Shown one piece after another: positions 1 through 5,800 of a DNA stretch of 8,983 nucleotides. How positions within the stretch are numbered: the stretch's first letter is position 1; every line of letters starts with the position of its first letter. A program made the position numbers and the translations under genes. The notes beneath the pieces were generated by a model. It was not told the origin of the DNA. It saw only the letters and a list, made by a program, of their open reading frames with translations, and did no database searches. The stretch comes from Betaproteobacteria bacterium (GTDB lineage: Bacteria; Pseudomonadota; Gammaproteobacteria; Burkholderiales; SG8-39): positions 1 to 8,983 of the forward strand of contig DAHVFK010000113.1 of assembly GCA_027317055.1 (NCBI GenBank). Reading direction: 5' to 3'.

Positions 1-747
1 GTCGATAATCCCGTGCTGTACTACGACAACAACGTCGGCGGCAGCGTCGCACTGCTCGAAGTCATGGCGCGCCACGGGGTGAAGCGGCTCGTGTTCAGCT
101 CCTCGTCCACCGTGTACGGCGAACCCGAGCGCCTGCCGCTGACCGAAGCCCACGCCCTGCGGCCGGCGAGCCCCTATGGCAAGACCAAGCTCGTGATCGA
201 GCACATCCTGGCCGACGCTGCCGCGGCCGACCCGGAGTTCGCCTACGCGGCGCTGAGGTACTTCAACCCGATCGGCGCCCACCCCTCGGGCCGAATCGGC
301 GAGGACCCGCGCGGGGTGCCGAACAACCTGTTCCCGTACCTGACCCAGGTTGCCGCCGGCCGGCTGCCGAAGCTGCGCGTGTTCGGCAACGACTACCCGA
401 CCCCGGACGGCACCGGCGTGCGCGACTACATCCACGTGACCGACCTCACCGCCGGGCACCTCGCCGCACTCGCCTTCCTGCAAAAGAAGCGCCGCTCGAT
501 CACCGCCAACCTCGGCACCGGGCGCGGGTACTCGGTGCTCGAGACTGTGCGCGCGTTCGAAAAGGCCACCGGCGTAAAGGTGCCCTGCGAGATCGTCGCC
601 CGCCGCCCGGGCGACATCGCGAGCTGCTACGCCGACGCCTCGCTCGCGGCGCGCGCGCTCGGCTGGCGCGCGAAGCTCGGGCTGGAGCAGATGTGCCGCG
701 ACGCCTGGCGCTGGCAGGGCGCGAATCCGGACGGCTATCCAGGCTAG
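1..747 (+). CDS. galE: UDP-glucose 4-epimerase, 5'-truncated by window edge
   Basis: GalE interconverts UDP-glucose and UDP-galactose in the cytoplasm, supplying galactose units for polysaccharide and LPS. The reading frame is open from base 1 and 248 codons are visible. About 90 N-terminal residues, including the NAD-binding GxxGxxG loop, lie outside the window. What remains is clearly the extended short-chain dehydrogenase family: the FSSSSTVYG strand (visible codons 32-40) and the catalytic YxxxK in SPYGKTK (Y59, K63). These are followed by RYFNPIGAHPSGRIGEDP, the substrate-loop motif TPDGTGVRDYIHV and the C-terminal NPDGY typical of bacterial GalE. The C-terminus is complete, ending in TAG at 745-747. 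No defect is seen. The next gene, dctP, starts only 25 bases downstream, but the two functions are unrelated. Confidence 0.95.
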   Translation, partial: VDNPVLYYDNNVGGSVALLEVMARHGVKRLVFSSSSTVYGEPERLPLTEAHALRPASPYGKTKLVIEHILADAAAADPEFAYAALRYFNPIGAHPSGRIGEDPRGVPNNLFPYLTQVAAGRLPKLRVFGNDYPTPDGTGVRDYIHVTDLTAGHLAALAFLQKKRRSITANLGTGRGYSVLETVRAFEKATGVKVPCEIVARRPGDIASCYADASLAARALGWRAKLGLEQMCRDAWRWQGANPDGYPG

Positions 748-750
748 AAT
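745..750 (+). promoter_or_regulatory. possible -10 element for dctP
   Basis: TAGAAT matches the sigma70 -10 consensus at 5 of 6 positions and lies 22 bases before the dctP start, overlapping the galE stop codon. I see no convincing -35 hexamer at 16-18 bases upstream, so this is only a candidate. dctP could instead be read through from galE. Confidence 0.25.
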
Positions 751-772
751 CTCCCCGAAAGGGGGAAAACCG

Positions 773-1792
773 ATGAAGCTCAGAATCTCCGCATTCGCCG
801 CGGCCGTCGCCTTCGCGCTCGCCGCACCCGCCCGCCACGCAGGCGCCCTGGAGCTCAAGTTCTCGACCTTCGTTCCGCCCACCCACGGCTTCGTCACCGA
901 CGTGCTCGTGCCGCTGGGCAAGGAAATCGAGAAGAAGTCCGGCGGCGCGGTCACGGTGCGCGTGTTCGCCGGCAACTCTCCGTTCGGCAAGGTCGCCAAC
1001 CAGGCCGACCAGGTCAAGCAGGGCGTGGTCGACCTCGCGTTCGGCCTGAACGGCATCCCGCGCGGGCGCTACCTGCGCACCTCGATCATGGAAATGCCGT
1101 TCGTGGCCGAGAGCGCCGACCTCGCCACCCGCACGCTGTGGGCGATGCGCGACGGCGCGCTGGCCGAGGACTGGAAAGGCTTCAAGCTCGCCGCGCTGCA
1201 CTGCCACAACCCGGGCCTGTTCCACACCCGCGACAAGCGGCTCGAGTCGATCTACGACGTCAAGGGTCTGCGCATGCGCGCGCCCAACCCCTCGACCCAG
1301 GACCTGCTGGCGTTCCTGGGCGCGACGCCGGTCGGCATGCCGCCGGGGCAGGTGTACGAGAACCTGGAGAAGGGCGTGATCGACGGCGCGGTCTTTCCGT
1401 GGGACGCGATCAAGGGCTTCCGGCTCGAGAGCCTGCTCAAAGAACACCTCGACGCGCGCGTGTACACCGCGTGCTTCCACTTGGTGATGAACCCCGAGCG
1501 CTTCGCCACCTACCCGCCCGCGGTGCAAAAGGCGATCGACAGCTCGATCGGCACGCCGCTGGTCGACAAGTTCGGCGCCTGGTGGGCGCAATGGGACAAG
1601 GCCGGCTACGACGCGGCGATGAAGGCCGGCGGCACGCTGGTGCCGGTGTCGAACGCCACGCGCGAGAAGTGGCGCGAGCAGCTCCAGCCCGTGGTCGACC
1701 AGGAGCTCGCCAAGCTGGAAAAGGAAGGCGTGCCCAACGCCCGCGCGATCTACGACGAGATGCGCCGCACCGAATCGAAGCTCGCTAGATAA
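773..1792 (+). CDS. dctP: TRAP transporter periplasmic solute-binding protein DctP
   Basis: This is the extracytoplasmic receptor of a tripartite ATP-independent periplasmic (TRAP) transporter, which binds an organic acid-type ligand and hands it to the DctQM membrane complex. The 339-residue product has the usual family length. It starts with a Sec signal peptide (MKLR, a hydrophobic stretch to about residue 20, then a likely cleavage near HAGA-LELKF), and mature residues begin with the family's FSTFVPPTH strand. The diagnostic central motif is present: GLRMRAPNPSTQDLLAFLGATP. R169 in it corresponds to the conserved arginine that salt-bridges the ligand carboxylate in the family, followed by PPGQVYENLEKGVIDGA. 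The ATG at 773 is preceded by AAAGGGGG as ribosome binding site. Operon with dctQ and dctM follows. The substrate cannot be read from the sequence. Confidence 0.95.
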   Translation: MKLRISAFAAAVAFALAAPARHAGALELKFSTFVPPTHGFVTDVLVPLGKEIEKKSGGAVTVRVFAGNSPFGKVANQADQVKQGVVDLAFGLNGIPRGRYLRTSIMEMPFVAESADLATRTLWAMRDGALAEDWKGFKLAALHCHNPGLFHTRDKRLESIYDVKGLRMRAPNPSTQDLLAFLGATPVGMPPGQVYENLEKGVIDGAVFPWDAIKGFRLESLLKEHLDARVYTACFHLVMNPERFATYPPAVQKAIDSSIGTPLVDKFGAWWAQWDKAGYDAAMKAGGTLVPVSNATREKWREQLQPVVDQELAKLEKEGVPNARAIYDEMRRTESKLAR

Positions 1793-1796
1793 AAAA

Positions 1797-1838
1797 GGGA
1801 CAGACCCCATTTTGGCTTCATAAAATGGGGTCTGTCCC
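1797..1838. repeat. intergenic repeat, locus 1: perfect inverted pair between dctP and dctQ
   Basis: A 17-base left arm (1797-1813, GGGACAGACCCCATTTT) is perfectly complementary to the right arm (1822-1838), with an 8-base loop. Four bases separate it from the dctP stop. The right arm contains an ATG (1825) that opens the longest dctQ frame. A CGGTTTTC tail follows, as in the other G-type copies. In RNA it would form a strong hairpin inside the TRAP operon, which could protect dctP message ends or lower dctQM expression (inference). Confidence 0.9.
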
Positions 1839-1854
1839 CGGTTTTCTCTCCCGC

Positions 1855-2325
1855 ATGGCAGACCGCGCCGCCTGCGGGCTCGCCTACGCCGGCATGGCGC
1901 TGCTGTGCGGCGCGATGCTGGTCCAGATCTCCGACATCGCCACGCGCCGCACGCTCGGCTTTTCGATCCTCGGCAGCATCGACCTCACCCAGCTCGGGGT
2001 CATGGGCTGCGTGTTCCTCGCCATGCCGCTCGCGTTCCTGCGCGGCACCCACGTCGGCGTGGAGTTCCTTACCGACAAGCTGCCCGCGCCGCTGCTCGGC
2101 GCGGTCAAGCTCGCCGCGGGCCTGATCGGCGCCGCGTTCATGCTCGCGCTCGCCTGGTACGGCCTGCTGCAGGCGAGAATCGCGCTCGCCCAGGGCGACA
2201 AATCGGTCACGCTCGGCATCCCGATGATCCTTTACTGGGCGCCGCTGCTGGTGGGGACCCTCGCATCGGCGGCGACCGCGCTCATCGCCGCGCTCGGCGC
2301 GCTGCGCCGGGGCGAGGCCGCCTGA
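1855..2325 (+). CDS. dctQ: TRAP transporter small permease DctQ
   Basis: This is the small membrane subunit of the TRAP transporter, an inner-membrane partner of DctM. From ATG 1855 it has 156 residues, normal for the family, with four hydrophobic segments. They lie roughly at residues 8-25 (LAYAGMALLCGAMLV), 42-62, 80-103 and 125-145, and the FLRGTHVGVEF loop after the second is typical. The frame also has an ATG at 1825, but that lies inside the right arm of the intergenic repeat and would add MGSVPGFLSR, a repeat-encoded tag; I therefore prefer 1855. Neither start has a recognisable Shine-Dalgarno sequence (TTCTCTCCCGC precedes 1855), so the repeat may have replaced the original ribosome binding site. 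The stop overlaps the dctM start as TGATG. Confidence 0.9.
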   Translation: MADRAACGLAYAGMALLCGAMLVQISDIATRRTLGFSILGSIDLTQLGVMGCVFLAMPLAFLRGTHVGVEFLTDKLPAPLLGAVKLAAGLIGAAFMLALAWYGLLQARIALAQGDKSVTLGIPMILYWAPLLVGTLASAATALIAALGALRRGEAA

Positions 2326-3620
2326 TGCAAGGCCCGGTCCTCGGCCTGGCGGGCTTCGGCGCGGTGCTGCTGCTCATCGCGCTCAGGATTCCGGTCGGCA
2401 TCGCCATGGGCACGGTCGGCGCGCTCGGCTACGGCCTGACCTACGGTTGGTCGAGCCTCGCCTTCGTGCTCGGGCGCGCGCCGTTCGATTCGGTCTTTCC
2501 GGTCAGCCTGTCGGTGGTGCCGCTGTTCGTCATGATGGGCGTGTTCGCCGGCCGCACCGGGCTGTCGCAGAGCCTGTACAACTTAGTAGCCGCCTTCATC
2601 GGACACTTACGCGGGGGCCTGGCCATGGCCACCATCGGCGCGAGCGCCCTGTTCGGCGCGGTGTGCGGCTCCTCGATCGCCACCGCCGCCACCATCGGCC
2701 GCATCGCGCTGCCCGAGATGCGCCGCCACGGCTACGACGACCGGCTCGCGGCGGCCTCGGTCGCCGCCGGCGGCACGCTCGGGGTGATGATCCCGCCCTC
2801 GATCATGTTCGTGGTCTACGGCCTGATGACCGAGAACCCGATCGGCAAGCTGTTCGTGGCCGGCATCCTGCCGGGGTTGCTCGGCACCGGCCTGTACATG
2901 ACCGCAGTGCGCTGGATCACCTGGCGCCACGCCGGGATGGGCCCCGCCGCCGAGCGCCACCGTTGGCGCGAGCGCCTGCGGGGGCTGCGCGAGGTGTGGC
3001 AGGTGGTGCTGCTGTTCGGCGTGGTACTGGGCGGGATGTACCTGGGCTGGTTCTCGCCCACCGAGGCCGCCGCCGTGGGCGCGTTCGGCGCCTTGCTGCT
3101 GGCGGCGATCGGCGGCGCGCTCTCGCGCGAGGTGCTGGCCAAGGGCCTGATCGAGACCGCCGGCACCACCGCGATGATCTTCATGATCCTGATCGGCGCC
3201 TCGGTGTTCAACTTCTTCGTCGACGCCACCGGCCTGACCCAGGCGATGATCGGGTTCATGCGCGACCTCGGCTGGGGCCGCTTCGAGGTGCTGGCGGCGA
3301 TGTGCGCCTTCTACATCCTGCTCGGCTGCCTGATGGACAGCCTGTCGATGATCCTGCTCACGCTCGGCGCGGTCTATCCGCTGGTCAAGTCGTTCGGCTT
3401 CGACCCGATCTGGTTCGGCGTGCTGCTGGTGACGCTGTCCGAGATCGGCATGATCACCCCGCCGGTCGGAATGAACCTCTTCGTCCTGCAAAGCGTCGCC
3501 AACATCCGCCTCGAGACCATCGCCAAAGGCATCCTGCCCTTCGTCGCCGCCGACGTCGTTCGCATCGCCCTCATCGTCGCCTTCCCGCTCCTGGCGACTT
3601 GGCTCCCCGGCCGGATGTAG
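2325..3620 (+). CDS. dctM: TRAP transporter large permease DctM
   Basis: This is the large, ion-coupled membrane subunit that forms the translocation path of the TRAP transporter. At 431 residues it has the normal family length, with hydrophobic segments spread throughout. Family motifs appear in order: VPLFVMMGVFAGRTGLS, GAVCGSSIATAATIGRIALPEM, GGTLGVMIPPSIMFVVYG, WFSPTEAAAVGAFGALLLA and a C-terminal EIGMITPPVGMNLFV. The ATG at 2325 overlaps the dctQ TGA by one base, so translation is probably coupled. The stop TAG (3618-3620) is completed by the first G of the following repeat unit. The gene appears intact, and with dctP and dctQ forms a full transporter. Confidence 0.96.
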   Translation: MQGPVLGLAGFGAVLLLIALRIPVGIAMGTVGALGYGLTYGWSSLAFVLGRAPFDSVFPVSLSVVPLFVMMGVFAGRTGLSQSLYNLVAAFIGHLRGGLAMATIGASALFGAVCGSSIATAATIGRIALPEMRRHGYDDRLAAASVAAGGTLGVMIPPSIMFVVYGLMTENPIGKLFVAGILPGLLGTGLYMTAVRWITWRHAGMGPAAERHRWRERLRGLREVWQVVLLFGVVLGGMYLGWFSPTEAAAVGAFGALLLAAIGGALSREVLAKGLIETAGTTAMIFMILIGASVFNFFVDATGLTQAMIGFMRDLGWGRFEVLAAMCAFYILLGCLMDSLSMILLTLGAVYPLVKSFGFDPIWFGVLLVTLSEIGMITPPVGMNLFVLQSVANIRLETIAKGILPFVAADVVRIALIVAFPLLATWLPGRM

Positions 3621-3694
3621 GGACAGACCCCGGTTTTGCTTGGTTTTGTTTTTCGGGGTCTGTCCCTGGTTTTGACCTAATCGGGGTCTGTCCA
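3620..3694. repeat. intergenic repeat, locus 2: inverted pair plus a third degenerate unit
   Basis: Left unit 3620-3632 (GGGACAGACCCCG) pairs with right unit 3654-3666 (CGGGGTCTGTCCC) across a T/G-rich 21-base loop. A third unit in the right-hand orientation, GGGGTCTGTCCA at 3683-3694, differs at its last base. Each unit is followed on the plus strand by GGTTTT. The first base is the last base of the dctM stop codon. From 3703 to 3754 I see nothing beyond a T-rich patch (3725-3740), before the hicB ribosome binding site. Confidence 0.88.
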
Positions 3695-3766
3695 CGGTTT
3701 TCGCGCGACGGCGAAGGCGACTTGGTTTAAGCTTTCCGTTCTTGCCTTGCGCGCGGGAGAAGTCTC

Positions 3767-3994
3767 ATGTCCGAAGTGCGTCAGTTCACCGCCATCATCG
3801 AACGGGAAGACGACGGCTATGTCGCGCTCTGCCCCGAGTTGGACGTTGCGAGCCAGGGCGGCTCGATCGAGGAAGCGCGCAGGAATCTGTCCGAAGCGGT
3901 CGAGCTGTTTCTCGAGGCCGCCGACCCGAAGGAAATCGCGCGGCGGTTGCACAACGAGGTGTTCGTCACCCGCCTCGAGATAGCTGTTGGCTAG
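3767..3994 (+). CDS. hicB: HicB-family antitoxin
   Basis: HicB neutralises the HicA mRNA-interferase toxin. The 75-residue product has the HicB partial RNase H-like fold signature: TAIIEREDDGYVALCPELDV (residues 9-28) then ASQGGSIEEARRNLSEAVELFLE. Its C-terminus ends in VTRLEIAVG as in the short HicB group. No separate DNA-binding domain follows. The ATG at 3767 has a good ribosome binding site, GGGAGAAG, at 3755-3762. The gene is intact and overlaps the hicA frame by eight bases, the antitoxin-first order found in part of this family. The partner toxin is interrupted by a stop, so HicB may now be an orphan antitoxin. Confidence 0.92.
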   Translation: MSEVRQFTAIIEREDDGYVALCPELDVASQGGSIEEARRNLSEAVELFLEAADPKEIARRLHNEVFVTRLEIAVG

Positions 3995-4205
3995 GCTTCG
4001 CGTCCTGTCCGGACGCGAGGTGTGCCGGATCATGGCGGCGCAAGGTTTCGAGCAGGTCAGACAGCGCGGCAGCCACATCGTGATGCAGAAGCGTGAAGGG
4101 AGCAGTACCGTGACGGTGCCGGTGCCTGATCATCGCTAAATTCGCATCGGCACGCTGTTGGCGATCATTCGCCAGTCCGGCCTTGCTCGAGAATTGTTCG
4201 AGTAG
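3987..4205 (+). pseudogene. hicA: HicA-family toxin with internal nonsense codon
   Basis: HicA toxins are small double-stranded RNA-binding-fold mRNA interferases. A TTG at 3987 overlaps the hicB stop and opens a frame giving LARLRVLSGREVCRIMAAQ and then QRGSHIVMQKREG. It contains the conserved GSH motif (H30, the catalytic histidine of the family) and reaches VPVPDHR. At 4137-4139 the next codon is TAA. The same frame then continues for 21 codons with typical HicA C-terminal sequence, IRIGTLLAIIRQSGLARELFE, to TAG at 4203-4205. Relatives usually have a Glu after PDHR, so a single GAA to TAA change explains it. The product would be 50 residues and lack the last helix, and is probably inactive. 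A sequencing error is the alternative. The final TAG is completed by the next repeat unit. Confidence 0.85.
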
Positions 4206-4286
4206 GGACAGACCCCGGTTCTTCCTGGTTTTGCCTGGGGACAGACCCCGGTTCTTCCTGGTTTTGCTTCACAGGGGTCTGTCCCC
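4205..4286. repeat. intergenic repeat, locus 3: tandem 33-base units plus inverted unit
   Basis: Two direct copies of a 33-base unit (4205-4237 and 4238-4270) share 31 of 33 positions, differing only in the last three bases. Each begins GGGACAGACCCC and runs into GGTTCTTCCTGGTTTTG. An inverted unit, GGGGTCTGTCCCC (4274-4286), can pair with GGGGACAGACCCC at 4237-4249. It is the only locus in this window with a head-to-tail duplication, and the cluster lies directly between hicA and cysC. Confidence 0.9.
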
Positions 4287-4307
4287 GGTTTTAGTTAAAC
4301 TCCCCCG

Positions 4308-4907
4308 ATGCCCAAATCCAAAGACGTCTTCACCGTCGCCCACCGCGTCAGCGAGGCAGACCGCGTCGCCGCCAACCGCCACCGCGGCGGCATCCTGTGG
4401 TTCACCGGCCTCTCGGGCGCGGGCAAGAGCACGCTCGCGATCGAGCTCGAGAAAGCCCTCTTCGCACGCCGCTACCAGGTCTATACGCTCGATGGCGACA
4501 ACGTGCGCCAGGGCCTCAACACCGACCTCGGCTTCTCGCCCGCGGACCGGACCGAGAACATCCGCCGCATCGGCGAAGTCGCGGCGCTGTTCGCCGAGGC
4601 CGGCTTCGTCGTCGTCACCGCGTTTATCTCCCCGTACCGCGCCGACCGCGAGCGCATCCGCGCCCGCCACCCGAAATACTTCAACGAGGTCTACATCAAC
4701 GCCTCGCTCGACGTGTGCGAGGCGCGCGACACCAAGGGCCTCTACCGCCGCGCGCGCGCCGGCGAGCTGAAGGAGTTCACCGGCATCTCCGCCCCCTACG
4801 AGCCGCCCGCCGCCGCCGAGCTCGAAGTGCGCGCCGGCGAAAAGTCGATCGAAGCCTGCCTCGCCGACCTGCTCGCCTTCGTCGAGCGCCGGCTGGCGTT
4901 GAAATAG
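4308..4907 (+). CDS. cysC: Adenylylsulfate (APS) kinase
   Basis: CysC phosphorylates adenosine 5'-phosphosulfate to PAPS with ATP, in sulfate assimilation or for sulfotransferases. The 199-residue product is a normal stand-alone APS kinase. The P-loop GLSGAGKST is at residues 34-42, the DGDNVR motif at 62-67, then LNTDLGFSPADRTENIRRI, the FISPYRADRERIR segment, and GLYRRARAGELKEFTGISAPYE near the C-terminus. All key motifs are present. The ATG at 4308 is preceded by AACTCCCCCG, with no Shine-Dalgarno, and TTAAAC (4295-4300) could be a -10 giving a very short leader. There are no cysD, cysN or other sulfur genes beside it. It sits between two toxin-antitoxin modules and between near-identical direct repeat units. 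The stop TAG is completed by the downstream repeat. Confidence 0.95.
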   Translation: MPKSKDVFTVAHRVSEADRVAANRHRGGILWFTGLSGAGKSTLAIELEKALFARRYQVYTLDGDNVRQGLNTDLGFSPADRTENIRRIGEVAALFAEAGFVVVTAFISPYRADRERIRARHPKYFNEVYINASLDVCEARDTKGLYRRARAGELKEFTGISAPYEPPAAAELEVRAGEKSIEACLADLLAFVERRLALK

Positions 4908-4934
4908 GGACAGACCCCGGTTCTTCCTGGTTTT
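4907..4934. repeat. intergenic repeat, locus 4: single unit between convergent cysC and mazF
   Basis: One unit begins GGGACAGACCCC at 4907 and is identical to the first 28 bases of the tandem unit at 4205. Including the TA before it, 30 bases (4905-4934) match 4203-4232 exactly. No inverted partner is present, so it is a half element. It fills almost the whole gap between the cysC stop and the mazF stop on the other strand. Confidence 0.88.
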
Positions 4935-4935
4935 C

Positions 4936-5259
4936 CTACCGCAGCCCGAGCTGGATCCTCAGCGCCTGCTCGATGCCGAGCAGCTCCGAGGCGGAAACCC
5001 TGCCGATGCGCTTCTTCAGGCGCTGCTTGTCGGCCGTCATGACCTGGTCCGCCTTCGCCTTTCCCGCCGCGCCTTTGACCGCCACCGGCGCCTCGAACAC
5101 GTACAGCCTCGAGACATTGCTCGTGATCGGCACCACCTGCACCCGGTGCATTGCGGCGTTCGCGGCGTCGTTGCTGACGATCACCGCCGGCCGCACCTTC
5201 TTGACCTCCGACCCCGGGGCGGGCTCGAAGTCCACCCACCACACCTCACCGCGTTTCAT
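4936..5259 (-). CDS. mazF: MazF/PemK-family toxin (mRNA interferase)
   Basis: MazF/PemK toxins cleave RNA at short sequence motifs and are held inactive by a co-expressed antitoxin. The 107-residue product has the expected length and the family's opening MKRGEVWWVDFEPAPGSE. RPAVIVSND (residues 23-31) follows, containing the conserved Arg-Pro of the active-site loop, and then VVPITSNVSRLYVFEAPV. The C-terminal part, DQVMTADKQRLKKRIGRVS, is typical. No interruption is visible. The gene overlaps the upstream antitoxin by 14 bases (5246-5259), so the two are one transcript with coupled translation. It converges on cysC, with only the repeat unit between the stop codons. A CcdB-fold protein of other activity is unlikely given the motif set. 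Confidence 0.92.
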   Translation of the reverse strand: MKRGEVWWVDFEPAPGSEVKKVRPAVIVSNDAANAAMHRVQVVPITSNVSRLYVFEAPVAVKGAAGKAKADQVMTADKQRLKKRIGRVSASELLGIEQALRIQLGLR

Positions 5260-5473
5260 CCACGCCCCCCGCGAGGCCCTCGGTCCAGCCGCGCGCCTCG
5301 CGCTCGCGCGCCGCGTCGCGCGCCGCCTCCCGGTATTGGGCGCTCAGGTCGCGCTGCGCCACGTGCGGGCGCGCCAGGTCCTCGATGAATTTGCTGATGC
5401 TGCCGCGCCCCACCACCCGGTGCAGCCCCTCGTACACCGCGTCGTCGATCATGATGGTCAGTTTCTTTGCCAT
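5246..5473 (-). CDS. mazE: MazE-type antitoxin, probable ribbon-helix-helix
   Basis: This is the antitoxin of the adjacent MazF toxin and probably the repressor of the operon. The 75-residue product starts MAKKLTIMIDDAVYEGLHRV, a beta strand and helix like those of ribbon-helix-helix DNA-binding antitoxins, then ISKFIEDLARPHV. The charged C-terminal half (REAARDAAREREARGWTEGL) would be the toxin-wrapping tail. The ATG (5473-5471 on the minus strand) has a strong ribosome binding site, GGGAGGG, seven to eight bases upstream. A near-palindrome with a perfect TATAAT lies 18 bases before the start. The functional name MazE is given for its partnership with MazF; the fold is closer to the ribbon-helix-helix group than to the AbrB-like MazE of E. 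coli. Confidence 0.88.
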   Translation of the reverse strand: MAKKLTIMIDDAVYEGLHRVVGRGSISKFIEDLARPHVAQRDLSAQYREAARDAAREREARGWTEGLAGGVDETR

Positions 5474-5490
5474 GGCCGCCCTCCCTGCCG

Positions 5491-5510
5491 ATACGTGTAA
5501 TTATACGTAT
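5491..5510 (-). promoter_or_regulatory. mazEF promoter-operator palindrome
   Basis: On the minus strand the 20 bases read ATACGTATAATTACACGTAT, an inverted repeat with 9 of 10 base pairs matching. Inside it is a perfect -10 hexamer TATAAT (5505-5500). A poor -35 candidate, TTTCCG, lies 17 bases upstream (5528-5523). An operator over the -10 box just upstream of an antitoxin gene is the usual arrangement for autorepressed toxin-antitoxin operons. Antitoxin binding here is an inference. Confidence 0.7.
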
Positions 5511-5530
5511 TGGCTCGCCGCCCGGAAATC

Positions 5531-5550
5531 GGGGTCTGACCCCGGTTTTC
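5531..5550. repeat. intergenic repeat, locus 5: hybrid unit
   Basis: GGGGTCTGACCCC (5531-5543) followed by GGTTTTC. It looks like the left part of the inverted unit (GGGGTCTG) joined to the right part of the direct unit (ACCCC), giving a self-complementary core with a central mismatch. It lies between the mazE operator and the start of the PAP2 remnant, so it may mark a recombination joint. Confidence 0.7.
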
Positions 5551-5560
5551 GGAACCCGGG

Positions 5561-5800
5561 ATAACCCCCTACGCCGAGGAGTACGGCATGCCGTGGCTGT
5601 ACGGCGCGGCGGCGCTCACCAACCTCGCGCGCATCGGCAGCCGCGAGCACTGGGTCTCCGACACCGTGGCGGGCTCGCTCATCGGCTACGGGCTGGGTTA
5701 TCTTGCCTGGGACGCGCAGCACCAGGCGCGGCTGAAAAAGAACGGCCCCACCGTGCTGCTCGGGCCGCAATCGGTGAACCTGGCATGGCAGCTCAACTGA
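5561..5800 (+). pseudogene. 3' remnant of a PAP2-superfamily phosphatase
   Basis: PAP2 enzymes are membrane-associated acid phosphatases acting on phosphatidic acid, undecaprenyl pyrophosphate or similar lipids. The frame reads ITPYAEEYGMPWLYGAAALT, then LARIGSREHWVSDTVAGSLIGYGLGYL. This contains the third family motif, R-x5-H-x3-D, with His and Asp in REHWVSD, and ends QLN at TGA 5798-5800. The first two motifs, including the SGH catalytic segment that normally precedes TPYAEEYG closely, are absent. Upstream in this frame is a TGA inside the repeat unit (5537-5539). An ATG at 5588 would give a 70-residue peptide without them. I therefore call it a truncated gene whose front was lost at the repeat. 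Whether the fragment is expressed is unknown. Confidence 0.75.

Noticed and set aside
500..1810. Long minus-strand open frame of 436 codons opposite galE and dctP
   Set aside because: Arg/His-rich shadow of GC-rich codons; the opposite strand has clear GalE and DctP family motifs.
1797..1838. Ordinary intrinsic terminator for dctP
   Set aside because: There is no T-run directly after the stem and the identical core occurs at six other places, so it is better described as a repeat element, though it may still affect transcription.
2607..3695. Long minus-strand open frame opposite dctM
   Set aside because: Composition is His/Gln/Asp/Gly-rich without domains, typical of an antisense shadow, and DctM is unambiguous on the plus strand.
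4205..4286. CRISPR array
   Set aside because: The repeats are adjacent tandem or inverted units without unique spacers of regular length, and no cas genes are present.
4397..5500. 367-codon plus-strand frame running through cysC and across mazEF
   Set aside because: Shadow frame; its Arg-rich start is CysC read in the wrong frame and its remainder is antisense to mazEF.
5467..5784. N-terminal extension of the MORN lipoprotein frame back to 5467
   Set aside because: It is open but crosses the mazE operator and the PAP2 remnant in a different frame and has no signal-like features; ATG 5785 is nearer the lipobox.
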